Program-made: the position numbers and the translations under genes | Source of the DNA: Streptomyces sp. WM4235 | GTDB lineage: Bacteria > Actinomycetota > Actinomycetes > Streptomycetales > Streptomycetaceae | Assembly (NCBI RefSeq): GCF_001279725.1 | Contig: NZ_LGDE01000020.1 | Coordinates: 1-13,512, forward strand | Reading direction: 5' to 3' | DNA length: 13,512 bases | The notes under the pieces: generated by a model | The model's database searches: none | The model's input: the letters and a program-made list of their open reading frames with translations, nothing else | Told to the model about the DNA's origin: nothing | Part shown: positions 1 through 6,840 of the stretch, piece after piece | How positions within the stretch are numbered: the stretch's first letter is position 1 | How the letters are laid out: each line of letters opens with the position of its first letter

Positions 1-559
1 GCCCCGTCGCCCATCCCGCATCCGCTCTGGCTTGGAACCCCACTGCCGAACCTCCCGATGCGCGCGCCCGCAGCCGACGCCTTCACCGAGGTACCACTCC
101 ACTCACTTCACTGCTGGTACTGCGAACTTCCCTTACTGCTGGGTACTGCGCCACTGCGAGTACTGCTTGCGGCGGCCCCTGATCACCGCGGGCCACCCGG
201 TCCGGTCGTCAGTCCCGTCGCCGTCCTGCAACCGCTCTGGCTTCGGAACTCCACCACCGCACCGTCCTGCGAACTACGAACTGCGTGTACTGCCACCCGG
301 CAGTTCGTCTCTGCCAGGCCTTGCTGTCTCTCTGCGTTACGAGAGAAACCATAACCACACCACCGCCCGATGTCTACTCCAGCTGGCATAGATTTCTGCG
401 CTCCTGGTGAGGTAGATATTCGGAGCCCACCAGGATTGAGAGTCGCGGTCCGGGGCACAGACGGCCCGGCAGGCAAGGCTGGACACGATCACCGAGACCG
501 GAGCGCGAGATGACCACGACGAGCACCGGGCGCGCAGCCCTTCAATTCCTGTCCGCTGT
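1..559. other. No convincing gene; degenerate GC-rich DNA
   Basis: Open frames exist here on both strands, but none has a ribosome site, a recognisable domain or steady codon bias. The only structure I see is a set of short degenerate repeats between about 22 and 293, listed separately. The stretch reads like decayed or non-coding accessory DNA. Confidence 0.5.
22..293. repeat. Degenerate ACTGC-N3/4-TACTGC repeat cluster with a duplicated 12-mer
   Basis: Four copies of ACTGC followed 3-4 bases later by TACTGC lie at 110-123, 135-149, 153-166 and 280-293. A separate 12-mer, CCGCTCTGGCTT followed by (C)GGAAC, occurs at 22-33 and again at 232-243. Spacings are irregular, so this is not a CRISPR or a regular minisatellite. 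The function is unknown; it may be the residue of duplicated sequence. Confidence 0.55.
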
Positions 560-866
560 TGCCGAGGCACGCCACGCACAGCCCGGACCACGGTGTCGGC
601 GTACTCCGGATCGGCGGCCGGCACGAGGGTGCCCAAGAACGTGACGACGGTGGCGCGGGCGAGTTCGTTGACCATGTGCCAGCCGAACCCTCCCGCCCCG
701 TGGACGAAAGCCTGAAGGCGGCAAGACCGTCCGCGCCCTGCTCCCCCGCCAGACCTGCCGCGTCGCACAGGCCGCCGAGGCGATCCCACCCCCGATGGTC
801 AGGCAAGCGATGGTGTTCGCGTGCTCGCTCCGCAGGCCCTTGCCGTGCAAAAGCTCGACGGTCATG
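560..866 (-). pseudogene. Decayed minus-strand gene of unknown product
   Basis: An ATG at 866 (minus) is preceded by GAGGAG four bases upstream, a strong actinomycete ribosome site. It opens a plausible N-terminus reading MTVELLHGKGLRSEHANTIA. Coding-like sequence then moves between frames: first into a frame reading GWDRLGGLCDAAGLAGEQGA, then into one reading GWHMVNELARATVVTFLGTL with alanine-rich helical character. No single frame gives a sensible protein over the whole span, so at least two frameshifts are inferred. I do not recognise the family. The good start and high third-position G/C in each segment suggest a once-real gene. Chance open frames in GC-rich DNA remain possible. Confidence 0.35.
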
Positions 867-1202
867 GCGCTCCTCGCGATGCGAGGACGGAACTCCCGCC
901 GTCGCCCACACCCCCACCCACCGCATCCGGGCCCCGAGGCCTCGCCAACGCCCACTCCCGGCGAGGGCAGGCGCGCGTTCCGATTCCGCCGTGGTGGAGT
1001 GGCTCAGATGGTCGGGTGAGAGTCCGGGCAGATCGACGGCTCCTGCTTGCCGTTCCTGCATGTCGTCCGAGCAGAGCCAGCGCGCTGTCGCCGGGGCGCA
1101 GGTCGAGGCCCGGGCGGGCGGGTGAAGCCGGAGTGCGCCGGGTAGGGCCGTGCTTGGACGAGTTCACCCCTCGAAAGATTGCAGCGCGGGAAACTGACGG
1201 GT
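867..1202. other. Spacer without a supported gene
   Basis: Overlapping open frames on both strands here look like GC-rich shadows. No domain, promoter or hairpin stands out. The segment separates the divergent starts of two gene remnants (minus at 866, plus at 1203), so it may contain their old promoter region. Confidence 0.4.
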
Positions 1203-1280
1203 ATGGACATCCGCCGCAGAAACCACGTCACCGTCACGGGCCGTACGGACGGGCCGGTGCTGCTGCCGGCGCACGGGTAA
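1203..1280 (+). pseudogene. 5' fragment of an RsbQ/KAI2-like alpha/beta hydrolase
   Basis: Starting at ATG 1203, 25 codons read MDIRRRNHVTVTGRTDGPVL then LPAHG, followed by TAA. This matches the N-terminus of RsbQ-type alpha/beta hydrolases from memory of the family: a short strand with an RNN/RNH-V-x-V-x-G pattern, then the first core strand ending in the oxyanion-hole HG(F) motif. Intact members are about 260-280 residues, so only the first tenth remains. The cut falls just after HG, where FGxD would normally follow, and no matching continuation was seen in the next 170 bases. Family RsbQ proteins relieve energy-stress sigma-factor control or hydrolyse small ligands; this copy cannot. The short length limits certainty. 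Confidence 0.45.
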
Positions 1281-1451
1281 ACGATCCCGGCGGCCACGGC
1301 CAACACCACCGGGGCGGGCATCCACAACGATCCGACCGCGGACGGGTGCGGGCGGCTCGAACGAGTTGCGTCGCCGCTCTCGCGGCATGCGGGCCGGCGG
1401 GGCGCGCAGCTGCTGGAGCTTGGGGGAAGTCGGTGCTCGCCGGGCCGGGGG

Positions 1452-2075
1452 TCAGGCGGCGAAGGCGGCGACGAGCTTGTCGGTGAGGCGGTCGAGGTAG
1501 TCGGGGCCGGTCGGGGCGTGAAGGACCGCGAGGCGCCAGTAGAGGGGTCCGGCGAGGAAGTCGAGTGCGAGTTCGCGGTCCACGTCGGTGGGGAGTTCGC
1601 CACGTTCGACTGCCCTTTCCAGCAGGCCGGTGGCCTTGGCGCGGCGAGGGTCGCGGACGGCCGCGAGGAGCGCCTGCGCCAGCTCCGGGTTGCGAGTGCT
1701 CTCGGCGAGGAGGTCGGGGATGATCTTCGAGGGCAGTCGGTGGCTCAGCCCGTCGGCGAGGTCGACGAGAAAGGCTCGTACGTCGCCGCGCAGGGTGCCG
1801 GTGTCGGCGACCTCGGGCGCGTCCACGGCGACCTCGGAGATCAAGGCGACGGTCATCTCCAGTTTGGACGGCCAGCGGCGGTAGATGGCGGCCTTGCCCG
1901 CTCCGGCCCGCTTGGCGACCGCTTCCAGGGAGAGCCGCGCGTAGCCGACCGAGGCAAGTTCCTCGAAGAAGGCGGCCGAGATCGCCTGGGTCACCGAGTC
2001 CTGGAGCACGGGCCCTCCGGGGAGTCGGCGCTCACGGGCGGGGGCGGGGCTTTGGGGCGTGGGTGCGCTGGGCAT
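1452..2075 (-). CDS. TetR/AcrR-family transcriptional regulator
   Basis: A 207-residue DNA-binding repressor-type protein. The helix-turn-helix lies at about residues 30-70, with the family signature of an alanine-rich first helix, then SLEAVAKRAGAGKAAIYRRW and a following PSK. The remainder is helical and resembles the TetR_C_11 type of ligand domain, with ELAQALLAAVRDPRR and LDFLAGPLYWRL segments near residues 131-180. It is divergent from the hydrolase at 2189, 113 bp away, which makes that gene and itself the likely targets. The ATG at 2075 lacks a well-spaced ribosome site. A -10-like TAGGTT (2088-2083, minus) ends seven bases before it, so the transcript may be leaderless. Ligand unknown. 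The family assignment is firm; the regulatory target is inferred from position. Confidence 0.9.
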   Translation of the reverse strand: MPSAPTPQSPAPARERRLPGGPVLQDSVTQAISAAFFEELASVGYARLSLEAVAKRAGAGKAAIYRRWPSKLEMTVALISEVAVDAPEVADTGTLRGDVRAFLVDLADGLSHRLPSKIIPDLLAESTRNPELAQALLAAVRDPRRAKATGLLERAVERGELPTDVDRELALDFLAGPLYWRLAVLHAPTGPDYLDRLTDKLVAAFAA

Positions 2076-2082
2076 GCCCCTG

Positions 2083-2182
2083 AACCTACACCAGGCGGAA
2101 CGCTTGCGTCTCGACTAGGCGAGGGCTAGGGTCCTGCTCGTAGACGAGACGCACCCGTTCCGTCTCGACAGCGAGCTGGAGG
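2083..2182. promoter_or_regulatory. Divergent promoter with three CGTCTCG boxes (candidate TetR operator)
   Basis: CGTCTCG occurs at 2107-2113 (plus), 2145-2151 (as CGAGACG) and 2161-2167 (plus). The first two form a 9-bp inverted repeat, TGCGTCTCG (2105-2113) and CGAGACGCA (2145-2153). The second and third form a 7-bp inverted repeat around 9 bases. A sigma-70-like promoter for the hydrolase is TTGCGT (2104-2109), 17 bases, TAGGGT (2127-2132). Box 1 covers its -35, and boxes 2 and 3 lie just past the expected start. GGAGG at 2178-2182 is the hydrolase ribosome site. The minus-strand -10-like TAGGTT is at 2088-2083. The repeats are visible; operator function is inferred. Confidence 0.6.
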
Positions 2183-2188
2183 TACACC

Positions 2189-3406
2189 ATGCGATTCCTG
2201 TACGAAGACGAGTCGTTTTCCTTCGAGACGTTGCGCGCGGCCGGGTTCGCCAACTACGGAGGCTCCGACCTGGGCGAGGTCCTGGCCACCGTCCGACACA
2301 TCGGCGAGGGCGACGAGGAGGCCTGGTTGCGCGAGTGGAAGGCCACCGCGGAGCGCGTGCACGACATCGGCAGCCGCGCCCTGGCGGCCGGGCACCGAGT
2401 CAGCGCCCGCGAGGCCCTGCTGCGCGCGTCGAACTACTACCGCACCGCCGAGTTCTACCGCCGCGACGACCCCGCCAACGACCCCGAGGTCAAGCACCTG
2501 TCCACCCTCTCCCGCGAAACCTTCGCGGCCGCGGCGGCCCTGATGGACACCCCCGTCGAGGCCGTGCGCATCCCCTACCTGGACACCAGCCTGCCCGGCT
2601 ACCTCTTCCTCGTCGACGAATCCGGCACCCCCCGCCCCACCGTCATCTTCACCAGCGGATTCGACTCCACCCTGGAGGAGGCCTACTTCGCCGTAGCCGC
2701 CGCCGCGCTGCGCCGCGGCTACAACGTGCTGGCCTACGACGGACCCGGCCAGGGCGCGGCGCTGCGCGAGCAGGCACTGGTCTTCCGCCCGGACTGGGAG
2801 GCCGTGGTCACCCCCGTGGTCGACTACGCGCTGACCCGGGCCGAGATCGACCCCGAGCGGCTCGTCCTGCTCGGCTACAGCCTCGGCGGCTACCTCACCG
2901 CCCGCGCGGCCGCCCACGAACACCGCCTGGCCGCCCTGATCCTGGACGACGGCCTCTACGACTACCACGACGCCCACACCCAGGTCATGCCGCCGTTCCT
3001 GCGGGAGTGGGTCGAGACCGGACGCGACGACCTCGCCAACCCCGTCGCGAGCCTCCTCATGCAGGGCAGCACCCAGCTCCGCTGGGCCCTGCGCAACGGA
3101 GTGTGGGCGTTCGGTGCCACCTCGGTCGCCGACTACATCCGTCGCACCGCCGACTACACCCTCGACGGCGTTGCCCAGCTCATCGACTGCCCCACCCTGA
3201 TCCTGGACGCCGAGAACGACCAGTTCTTCCACGGCCAGCCCCAGCGCGTCCAGGCTGCTCTGACCTGCCCGCACACCCTGATCACCCTCCCCGAAGCCGA
3301 AGGCGCCGGCGAGCACTGCCACATGGGGGCCATGTCCCGCTTCCACCAGATCGCCTTCGACTGGCTCGACACCACCCTGGTGGCGGCCACCCAGGCCACC
3401 AGCTGA
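2189..3406 (+). CDS. FrsA-like alpha/beta hydrolase (esterase / C-C hydrolase type)
   Basis: A 405-residue cytoplasmic hydrolase with no signal peptide. Residues about 1-120 form the helical N-terminal region usual in the FrsA/DUF1100 group, which includes 2,6-dihydroxypseudooxynicotine hydrolase. The alpha/beta core follows: TSGFDSTLEE (155-164) for the oxyanion turn, YDGPGQG (183-189), and the nucleophile elbow GYSLGG with Ser231. The acid is probably Asp344 in LDAENDQFF, and the base His376 in GEHCHMG (His378 is the alternative). Length and triad are complete, so the enzyme should be active. GGAGG six bases before ATG 2189 fixes the start. The divergent TetR at 2075 is the likely repressor. 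Related enzymes cleave esters or C-C bonds in aromatic or ketone metabolites, but the substrate cannot be read from sequence. Confidence 0.88.
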   Translation: MRFLYEDESFSFETLRAAGFANYGGSDLGEVLATVRHIGEGDEEAWLREWKATAERVHDIGSRALAAGHRVSAREALLRASNYYRTAEFYRRDDPANDPEVKHLSTLSRETFAAAAALMDTPVEAVRIPYLDTSLPGYLFLVDESGTPRPTVIFTSGFDSTLEEAYFAVAAAALRRGYNVLAYDGPGQGAALREQALVFRPDWEAVVTPVVDYALTRAEIDPERLVLLGYSLGGYLTARAAAHEHRLAALILDDGLYDYHDAHTQVMPPFLREWVETGRDDLANPVASLLMQGSTQLRWALRNGVWAFGATSVADYIRRTADYTLDGVAQLIDCPTLILDAENDQFFHGQPQRVQAALTCPHTLITLPEAEGAGEHCHMGAMSRFHQIAFDWLDTTLVAATQATS

Positions 3407-4303
3407 GAGGGCGGTACGTGAGTCGATGCCTGGATGGAACGCTTCCTCAGTGTCGAACTCTTCGCCTGCCGACTCCCCGTCGACTCCTTCCGCCCCATCG
3501 GGGGGCCCATCACCCACGCTCACGTGTCCACCGGCCCAGTCGAGCCGACTGAGTTTCGCAAGTGTCGTCACGGACGCGGGCCGTCGGGCCCTGCGGTGGA
3601 ATCCGGCAGCCGGGCAGCCCGCGACCCACGGGGAGACGCGGGCCACCGCCGGCGGGCCGCACCGGTCAAGGGCGCGGGGCGTACGCGGTGACGGCGGGAG
3701 CGGTGGCCGGACGCCGGGCGGTCTCCGGCGGGACCGTTTCTCGAAACTCCGACCACTCCCCCGCCCCCGGCCGGTCAGCCCCGGCCCGGGCCCCCCCCTC
3801 CCGCGCCGCGGAAGGAGGGGTCGTCCTTCCAGGTGGTGTTCTCGCCGAGGCGGGGTGCGCGGCGAGGAGGCCGGTGCCGTCGTGGTCGCGGATCCGGTCC
3901 ATGCGGTGGGCCACCAGGGGCCACTGGCGGAAGCCGACCAGGAGGCCCGCCTGCGTCTCGGGCAGGACGGCCTTCACCGTCGCCCCGATCGCGGGGTGCG
4001 CGAACCGGGGCCGTGCCGGGTTTCGTCGACCCACGACTCCAGACGGGGCGCAAGGAGGGTGAGCGGGGCAGCTTGGGGTCACACAGGAGCGACGGTGTGA
4101 AACGGACCGGCAACCGTGGTCAGCAGCCACACCTGAGACGCAAGCACCGGGCGCGGCAATTGCCCCACGTCAGCCACCCATCCAGATCAAGAGCAAACAC
4201 CTTCGCCCGGACATGGTGCTCTTCCGTCGGTGCCCTCGGGGCGCACCCCACGCGACCAATGTGTCGTAGGCGTGGGATCCACTTGGACGTACCGAGGTGA
4301 TGC
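3407..4303. other. Gene-poor stretch with a decayed minus-strand coding trace
   Basis: No intact gene is supported across about 900 bases. Between roughly 3840 and 4040 the minus strand has strong third-position G/C and a protein-like reading containing KAVLPETQAGLLVGFRQWPL and VAHRMDRIRDHDGTGLL. It then continues in another frame as GENTTWKDDPSF. Upstream of it a third frame reads RLESWVDETRHGPG. This frame switching suggests a frameshifted gene remnant of unknown family. The rest (3407-3830, 4050-4303) shows nothing I can support. No clear terminator follows the hydrolase. Confidence 0.4.
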
Positions 4304-4489
4304 TCACTCCGCTGATCTGGGGTTCTTGCGCTGGTTGGCATGGAAGCGCGCCTTCTTCTGACGATTCCCGCACGTATTCATGTCACACCATCTGCGGGTG
4401 CGACTTCGGCTGGTGTCGAAGAAGGCGGCTTGGCAGGTCGGTGAGGCGCACAAGGCCAGTTTTCCGTCTCGTTCGCCCGAGATGACGCT
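4304..4489 (-). pseudogene. 3' fragment of an ABATE/CGNR zinc-finger regulator
   Basis: Reading minus from about 4489 to a TGA at 4306-4304 gives roughly 61 residues that contain a whole CGNR zinc finger. It has LALCASPTC (C-x4-C), then FFDTSRSRTRRWC, then CDMNTCGNRQKKARFH, so the second C-x4-C pair and the CGNR signature are intact. A basic tail ending KNPRSAE follows. In the family this finger is the C-terminal DNA-binding part of proteins of about 180-200 residues with an N-terminal ABATE domain, often regulators of a neighbouring enzyme gene. The ABATE domain is absent. Homology ends near SGERDGK (about 4489), where plus-strand epoxide hydrolase sequence begins. No start codon or ribosome site remains, so it is a dead fragment. 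Confidence 0.8.
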
Positions 4490-5015
4490 GTGGACCGAGG
4501 AGACCCGCGATTTCTGGCAGCACCGCGCGGCGTACGCGAAGCAGCAGGCGACCCGGCCTCAGACCATCGGCTACTCGCTCGTCGACTCACCGGTCGGGCT
4601 TCTTGCCTGGATCCTTGACAAGTTCGCCGAGTGGTCAGACACCGAGGACAGCCCGTTCGAGACGATCTCCAGGGACCGCATTCTCGACGACGTCACCCTG
4701 TACTGGCTGACGCGGACCGGCGCATCATCGGCCCGGATCTACTACGAAAGTCACAACTCGCTCGATCCCGAACTCCGGGTCGACGTCCCGTCAGCGATCA
4801 CCATGTACCCCCGCGACATCGAGAAGAGTCCGCGCACTTGGGCACAGAAACGGTACCGACAGATCGTCCGATGGAGGTCACCTGAAGCCGGGGGCCACTT
4901 CCCTTCGTTGGAGGTTCCCGAGTTTTTCGTCAAAGACCTGCAAGAGGGCCTGACGGCAGTCCTGGCCGCCCATCGGCGAACGCAGCCGACTGCCGGCCAG
5001 TCGATCACCGCCTGA
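4482..5015 (+). pseudogene. 3' half of an epoxide hydrolase (alpha/beta fold)
   Basis: From about 4482 (MTLWTEETRDFW) to TGA 5015, 177 residues match the C-terminal half of EHN-type epoxide hydrolases. TRPQTIGYSLVDSPVGLLAW is the hallmark cap-to-core segment, followed by ILDDVTLYWLT, SSARIYYES and the catalytic-base region GGHFPSLEVPE (His codon 4896-4898). Intact family members are about 380-400 residues. The N-terminal EHN domain and the nucleophile GGDWG motif are missing, so it cannot hydrolyse epoxides. The open frame runs upstream to ATG 4380, but those 34 residues are antisense to the CGNR finger and unrelated to the family. The body lacks frameshifts, so the truncation is recent or the fragment is tolerated. 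Confidence 0.85.
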
Positions 5016-5311
5016 TCAGGTTCAAGGCGTTGCCCGACGGCTCCCAGGCCGAGTTCATCGAGACGGCAGGACTTCGGGCACCTGCACGAAGCCGGCGACT
5101 ACTTCGTCTTGTCGAGGTCGGTGGGCGGCGGAGGAGGGGGCGGCGGCACCGGCCGGTTCGGCTGGTGTCCGTCATCACCGATCGGCGACCGATGCTTGCC
5201 CTCCACGATCCCTGCCACTGCAACCTCCCCGTGAACTGGAAAACCCCAACGGTGGGACCAAAGGGACGGATACGGCAGGGGGAAACCCGGCGGGTTGTCG
5301 ACGCGATCAAA
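5016..5311. other. Intergenic stretch with overlapping coding traces on both strands
   Basis: On the plus strand, frames near 5020-5110 read KALPDGSQAEFIET and then, shifted, DFGHLHEAGDYFVLSR, which look like one frameshifted protein. On the minus strand 5099-5210 reads GKHRSPIGDDGHQPNRPV, then a run of eight prolines and TDLDKTK before a stop, resembling a disordered C-terminus. They overlap around 5100. Neither is recognisable or has a supported start. Confidence 0.3.
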
Positions 5312-5374
5312 CTGACAGGGCTCCGGCGGGAGATGCACGGTTGGGGCGTCTCCCGCCGGCTTCTGCCCCGTCAG
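5312..5374 (-). terminator. Long stem-loop terminator after the rhomboid-like gene
   Basis: The inner stem is a perfect 11-bp pair, CCGGCGGGAGA (5323-5333) with TCTCCCGCCGG (5349-5359), around a 15-base loop. An outer 9-bp arm, CTGACAGGG (5312-5320) with CCCCGTCAG (5366-5374), has one mismatch. It begins 6 bases past the rhomboid stop (5381). In the minus direction it is followed by GTTTGAT, a short T-rich tail. This fits an intrinsic terminator. Confidence 0.75.
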
Positions 5375-5380
5375 TGACGA

Positions 5381-6187
5381 TCACGGCCCCCTGGGGGGTG
5401 TCTGCGATGCGCCGGCCGCTGCCGCTGCCGGCGGCATCGCTGCCACGGTGGTGGCCCGCTGACGACCGTCGTCGGCAGTGACCGAGGGAAACCCGGTGGT
5501 GCGGACCCGTGGCCGCCTGAAGCTGGGGACGGCCAGCAGTGCGAAGCCGAGGGTCGCCGCGATGAGATGGCCGACGGTGGTGAAGTCCGGCAGCGGTCCG
5601 CTCCAAGTGGCGCCGCCGAGAGGCCAGGCGAGGACGAACAGGGCCCAGGGCAGGCGGGCGCGGCGGGGCAGGGCGAGCGTGCCGATCGCCAACACCGTCT
5701 GGGCTCCGTAACTGACCCCGTAGTCCAGGGCGTGACGTACGGCCAGGGGGTACCAGCCGTTACGGAGCGCGACGGCGATGACCGCAGCGGTGAGCAGGGT
5801 GGCCGCGACATGGCCGCCGAGGAACACGGCTGCTGAGCGCAGCTTCCCCCATCGGCGCTCCGCCCCGGCCAGGAAGCAGCAGACGCCGAGGCCCAAGGTG
5901 ATGAAGGTGCCCACGAATTCGGTCGAGGCGACATCCGTGAGCGTGCCGTCGAAGAACAACGCGCTACCAAGCAGCGCGGACAGCGGATGATCCTGCAGGT
6001 TGTCCAGGTTGGTGCTGACGTGGCCCAGCACGGCGGCCGCCCGGTCGGCGGACAGTCCGTGGCCGATCCAGAAGTGGACGGCCAGGAGCAGGCAGACGTA
6101 GACGAGGGTGAGCGGTGCGCGGCGCGGGTACTCTCGCGCGGCGCGCAGAAGTCTGCCCGCAGGGCCCCACGGTGGCTGAGAGTTCAT
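5381..6187 (-). CDS. Rhomboid-like integral membrane protein
   Basis: A 268-residue membrane protein with about six or seven hydrophobic segments, near residues 24-42, 67-79, 91-107, 118-139, 155-172, 180-193 and 203-220, then a disordered Ala/Pro-rich cytoplasmic or external tail. Two polar elements in membrane segments resemble the rhomboid serine-protease dyad: GVSYG with Ser159 and TTVGHLIAATLG with His207. HVSTNLDNL near residue 56 recalls the H-x-x-x-N-L region of rhomboids. Actinobacterial rhomboid-like proteins of this size are known, but proteolysis is not established for them. The frame runs open to 6367, but ATG 6187 fits the first membrane segment and has GGAG eleven bases upstream, so I chose it. 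It stands alone, with a strong terminator at 5312-5374. Protease activity is inferred. Confidence 0.8.
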   Translation of the reverse strand: MNSQPPWGPAGRLLRAAREYPRRAPLTLVYVCLLLAVHFWIGHGLSADRAAAVLGHVSTNLDNLQDHPLSALLGSALFFDGTLTDVASTEFVGTFITLGLGVCCFLAGAERRWGKLRSAAVFLGGHVAATLLTAAVIAVALRNGWYPLAVRHALDYGVSYGAQTVLAIGTLALPRRARLPWALFVLAWPLGGATWSGPLPDFTTVGHLIAATLGFALLAVPSFRRPRVRTTGFPSVTADDGRQRATTVAAMPPAAAAAGASQTPPRGP

Positions 6188-6507
6188 ACTGCGGCATTCT
6201 CCAGGTCGAGCCGAGCGCGGGAAGCGACGGGTGTCGCTTGGCCGTCCGGCCGGGGCGCGCCACCGGCCTTCGTCCGGGCGGGAGTTCGGCGCCGGCCGCC
6301 GTCGCGCTCCGTTGCCGTGGCCGGGTGGAGGCCGCTGCCCGAGTAGCCGCCTACCCGGATCGAGCACACCTCGTCGTCAAGCAATGACGGAGCCAAGCGG
6401 CCGGGGCTACCCCTGCACGTCGGCATCACCCCAGCGATTCACCGCCGGCTGACCCAACGAGGACGATCCGGGGAAGACGCCGAGCGATATCCGGGAGTAC
6501 CGCTCAC
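6188..6507. other. Upstream region of the rhomboid-like gene; no gene
   Basis: No gene is supported. A possible minus-strand promoter is TTGACG (6380-6375), 18 bases, GGGTAG (6356-6351), which would leave a leader of about 155 bases. The -10-like part lies in an imperfect palindrome at 6339-6358 (CCG-A-GTAG and CTAC-C-CGG). Both are weak. The remainder shows nothing notable. Confidence 0.3.
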
Positions 6508-6840
6508 ATGGAATTGCGCTCCCCGCCAACCGAACGAGCGCCGTGGAGTGCGGCGCGGCGTGAGGCGTGAGGCGTGAGGCGTGAGGCGTACGCGAACGAC
6601 CAGAACAGCCCGGACAACACGCTGATCGCGGTGTCCGCCGCCTCCAACAGGAGCAAGGCCGACAAGGATCCGGCCGAGTGGCTGCCCTCCGACGGCTCGT
6701 ACCACTGCACGTATGGCGCGGCGTGGGTCGGCACGAAGCTGCGCTGGGACCTGGCCGTCGACGAGAACGAACGCCAGCATCCGCTCCTCGGGCTCGCCGA
6801 CGGCTGCCCCACCACCGTCGTCTACGAACCCGTCGTGTAA
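6508..6840 (+). pseudogene. Secreted HNH endonuclease family protein, 3' remnant with in-frame stop
   Basis: From about 6538 to TAA 6840 the reading matches the C-terminal half of the secreted actinomycete HNH/DUF1524-type nucleases. It has APWSAARREA, then YANDQNSPDNTLIAVSAASN, RSKADKDPAEWLP, a CTYGAAWVGTKLRW segment and a final Cys in LADGCPTT. NRSKxDxDPAEWLP is the family's best signature after the HNH motif. The signal peptide and most of the catalytic DHMVPLAEAW region are missing; an HM at 6505-6510 at nearly the right distance may be a relic. A TGA at 6568-6570 interrupts the frame inside a 7-bp repeat tract. Translation could restart only at GTG 6574, giving 88 residues without the active site. 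It is therefore a non-functional gene. Confidence 0.75.
6560..6587 (+). repeat. Four tandem copies of GTGAGGC
   Basis: Four perfect 7-bp units lie at 6560-6566, 6567-6573, 6574-6580 and 6581-6587 inside the HNH remnant. Three extra units add 21 bp, which keeps the frame but places TGA at 6568-6570. With a single unit the frame reads straight through as ARREAYAND, as in the protein family. Confidence 0.9.

Noticed and set aside
22..293. CRISPR array
   Set aside because: Repeats are too short and degenerate, with irregular spacing and no cas genes nearby.
2335..3552. 405-residue Arg/Pro-rich open frame on the plus strand
   Set aside because: It overlaps the hydrolase in another frame and has the composition of a shifted GC-rich reading (PRRPRQRPR), with no domain.
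2126..3646. 506-residue open frame on the minus strand
   Set aside because: It lies antisense to the hydrolase, is made of low-complexity Gly/Val/Glu-rich sequence, and has no domain. The plus-strand hydrolase has a complete triad and ribosome site, so this is a GC-rich shadow frame.
4380..4481. N-terminal 34 residues of the open frame leading into the epoxide hydrolase fragment
   Set aside because: They are the antisense of the CGNR zinc finger and do not belong to the epoxide hydrolase family, so they were excluded from the gene call.
6188..6367. 60-residue upstream extension of the rhomboid-like frame
   Set aside because: It is Arg/Pro-rich shadow-type sequence. ATG 6187 sits just before the first membrane segment and has a ribosome-like site.
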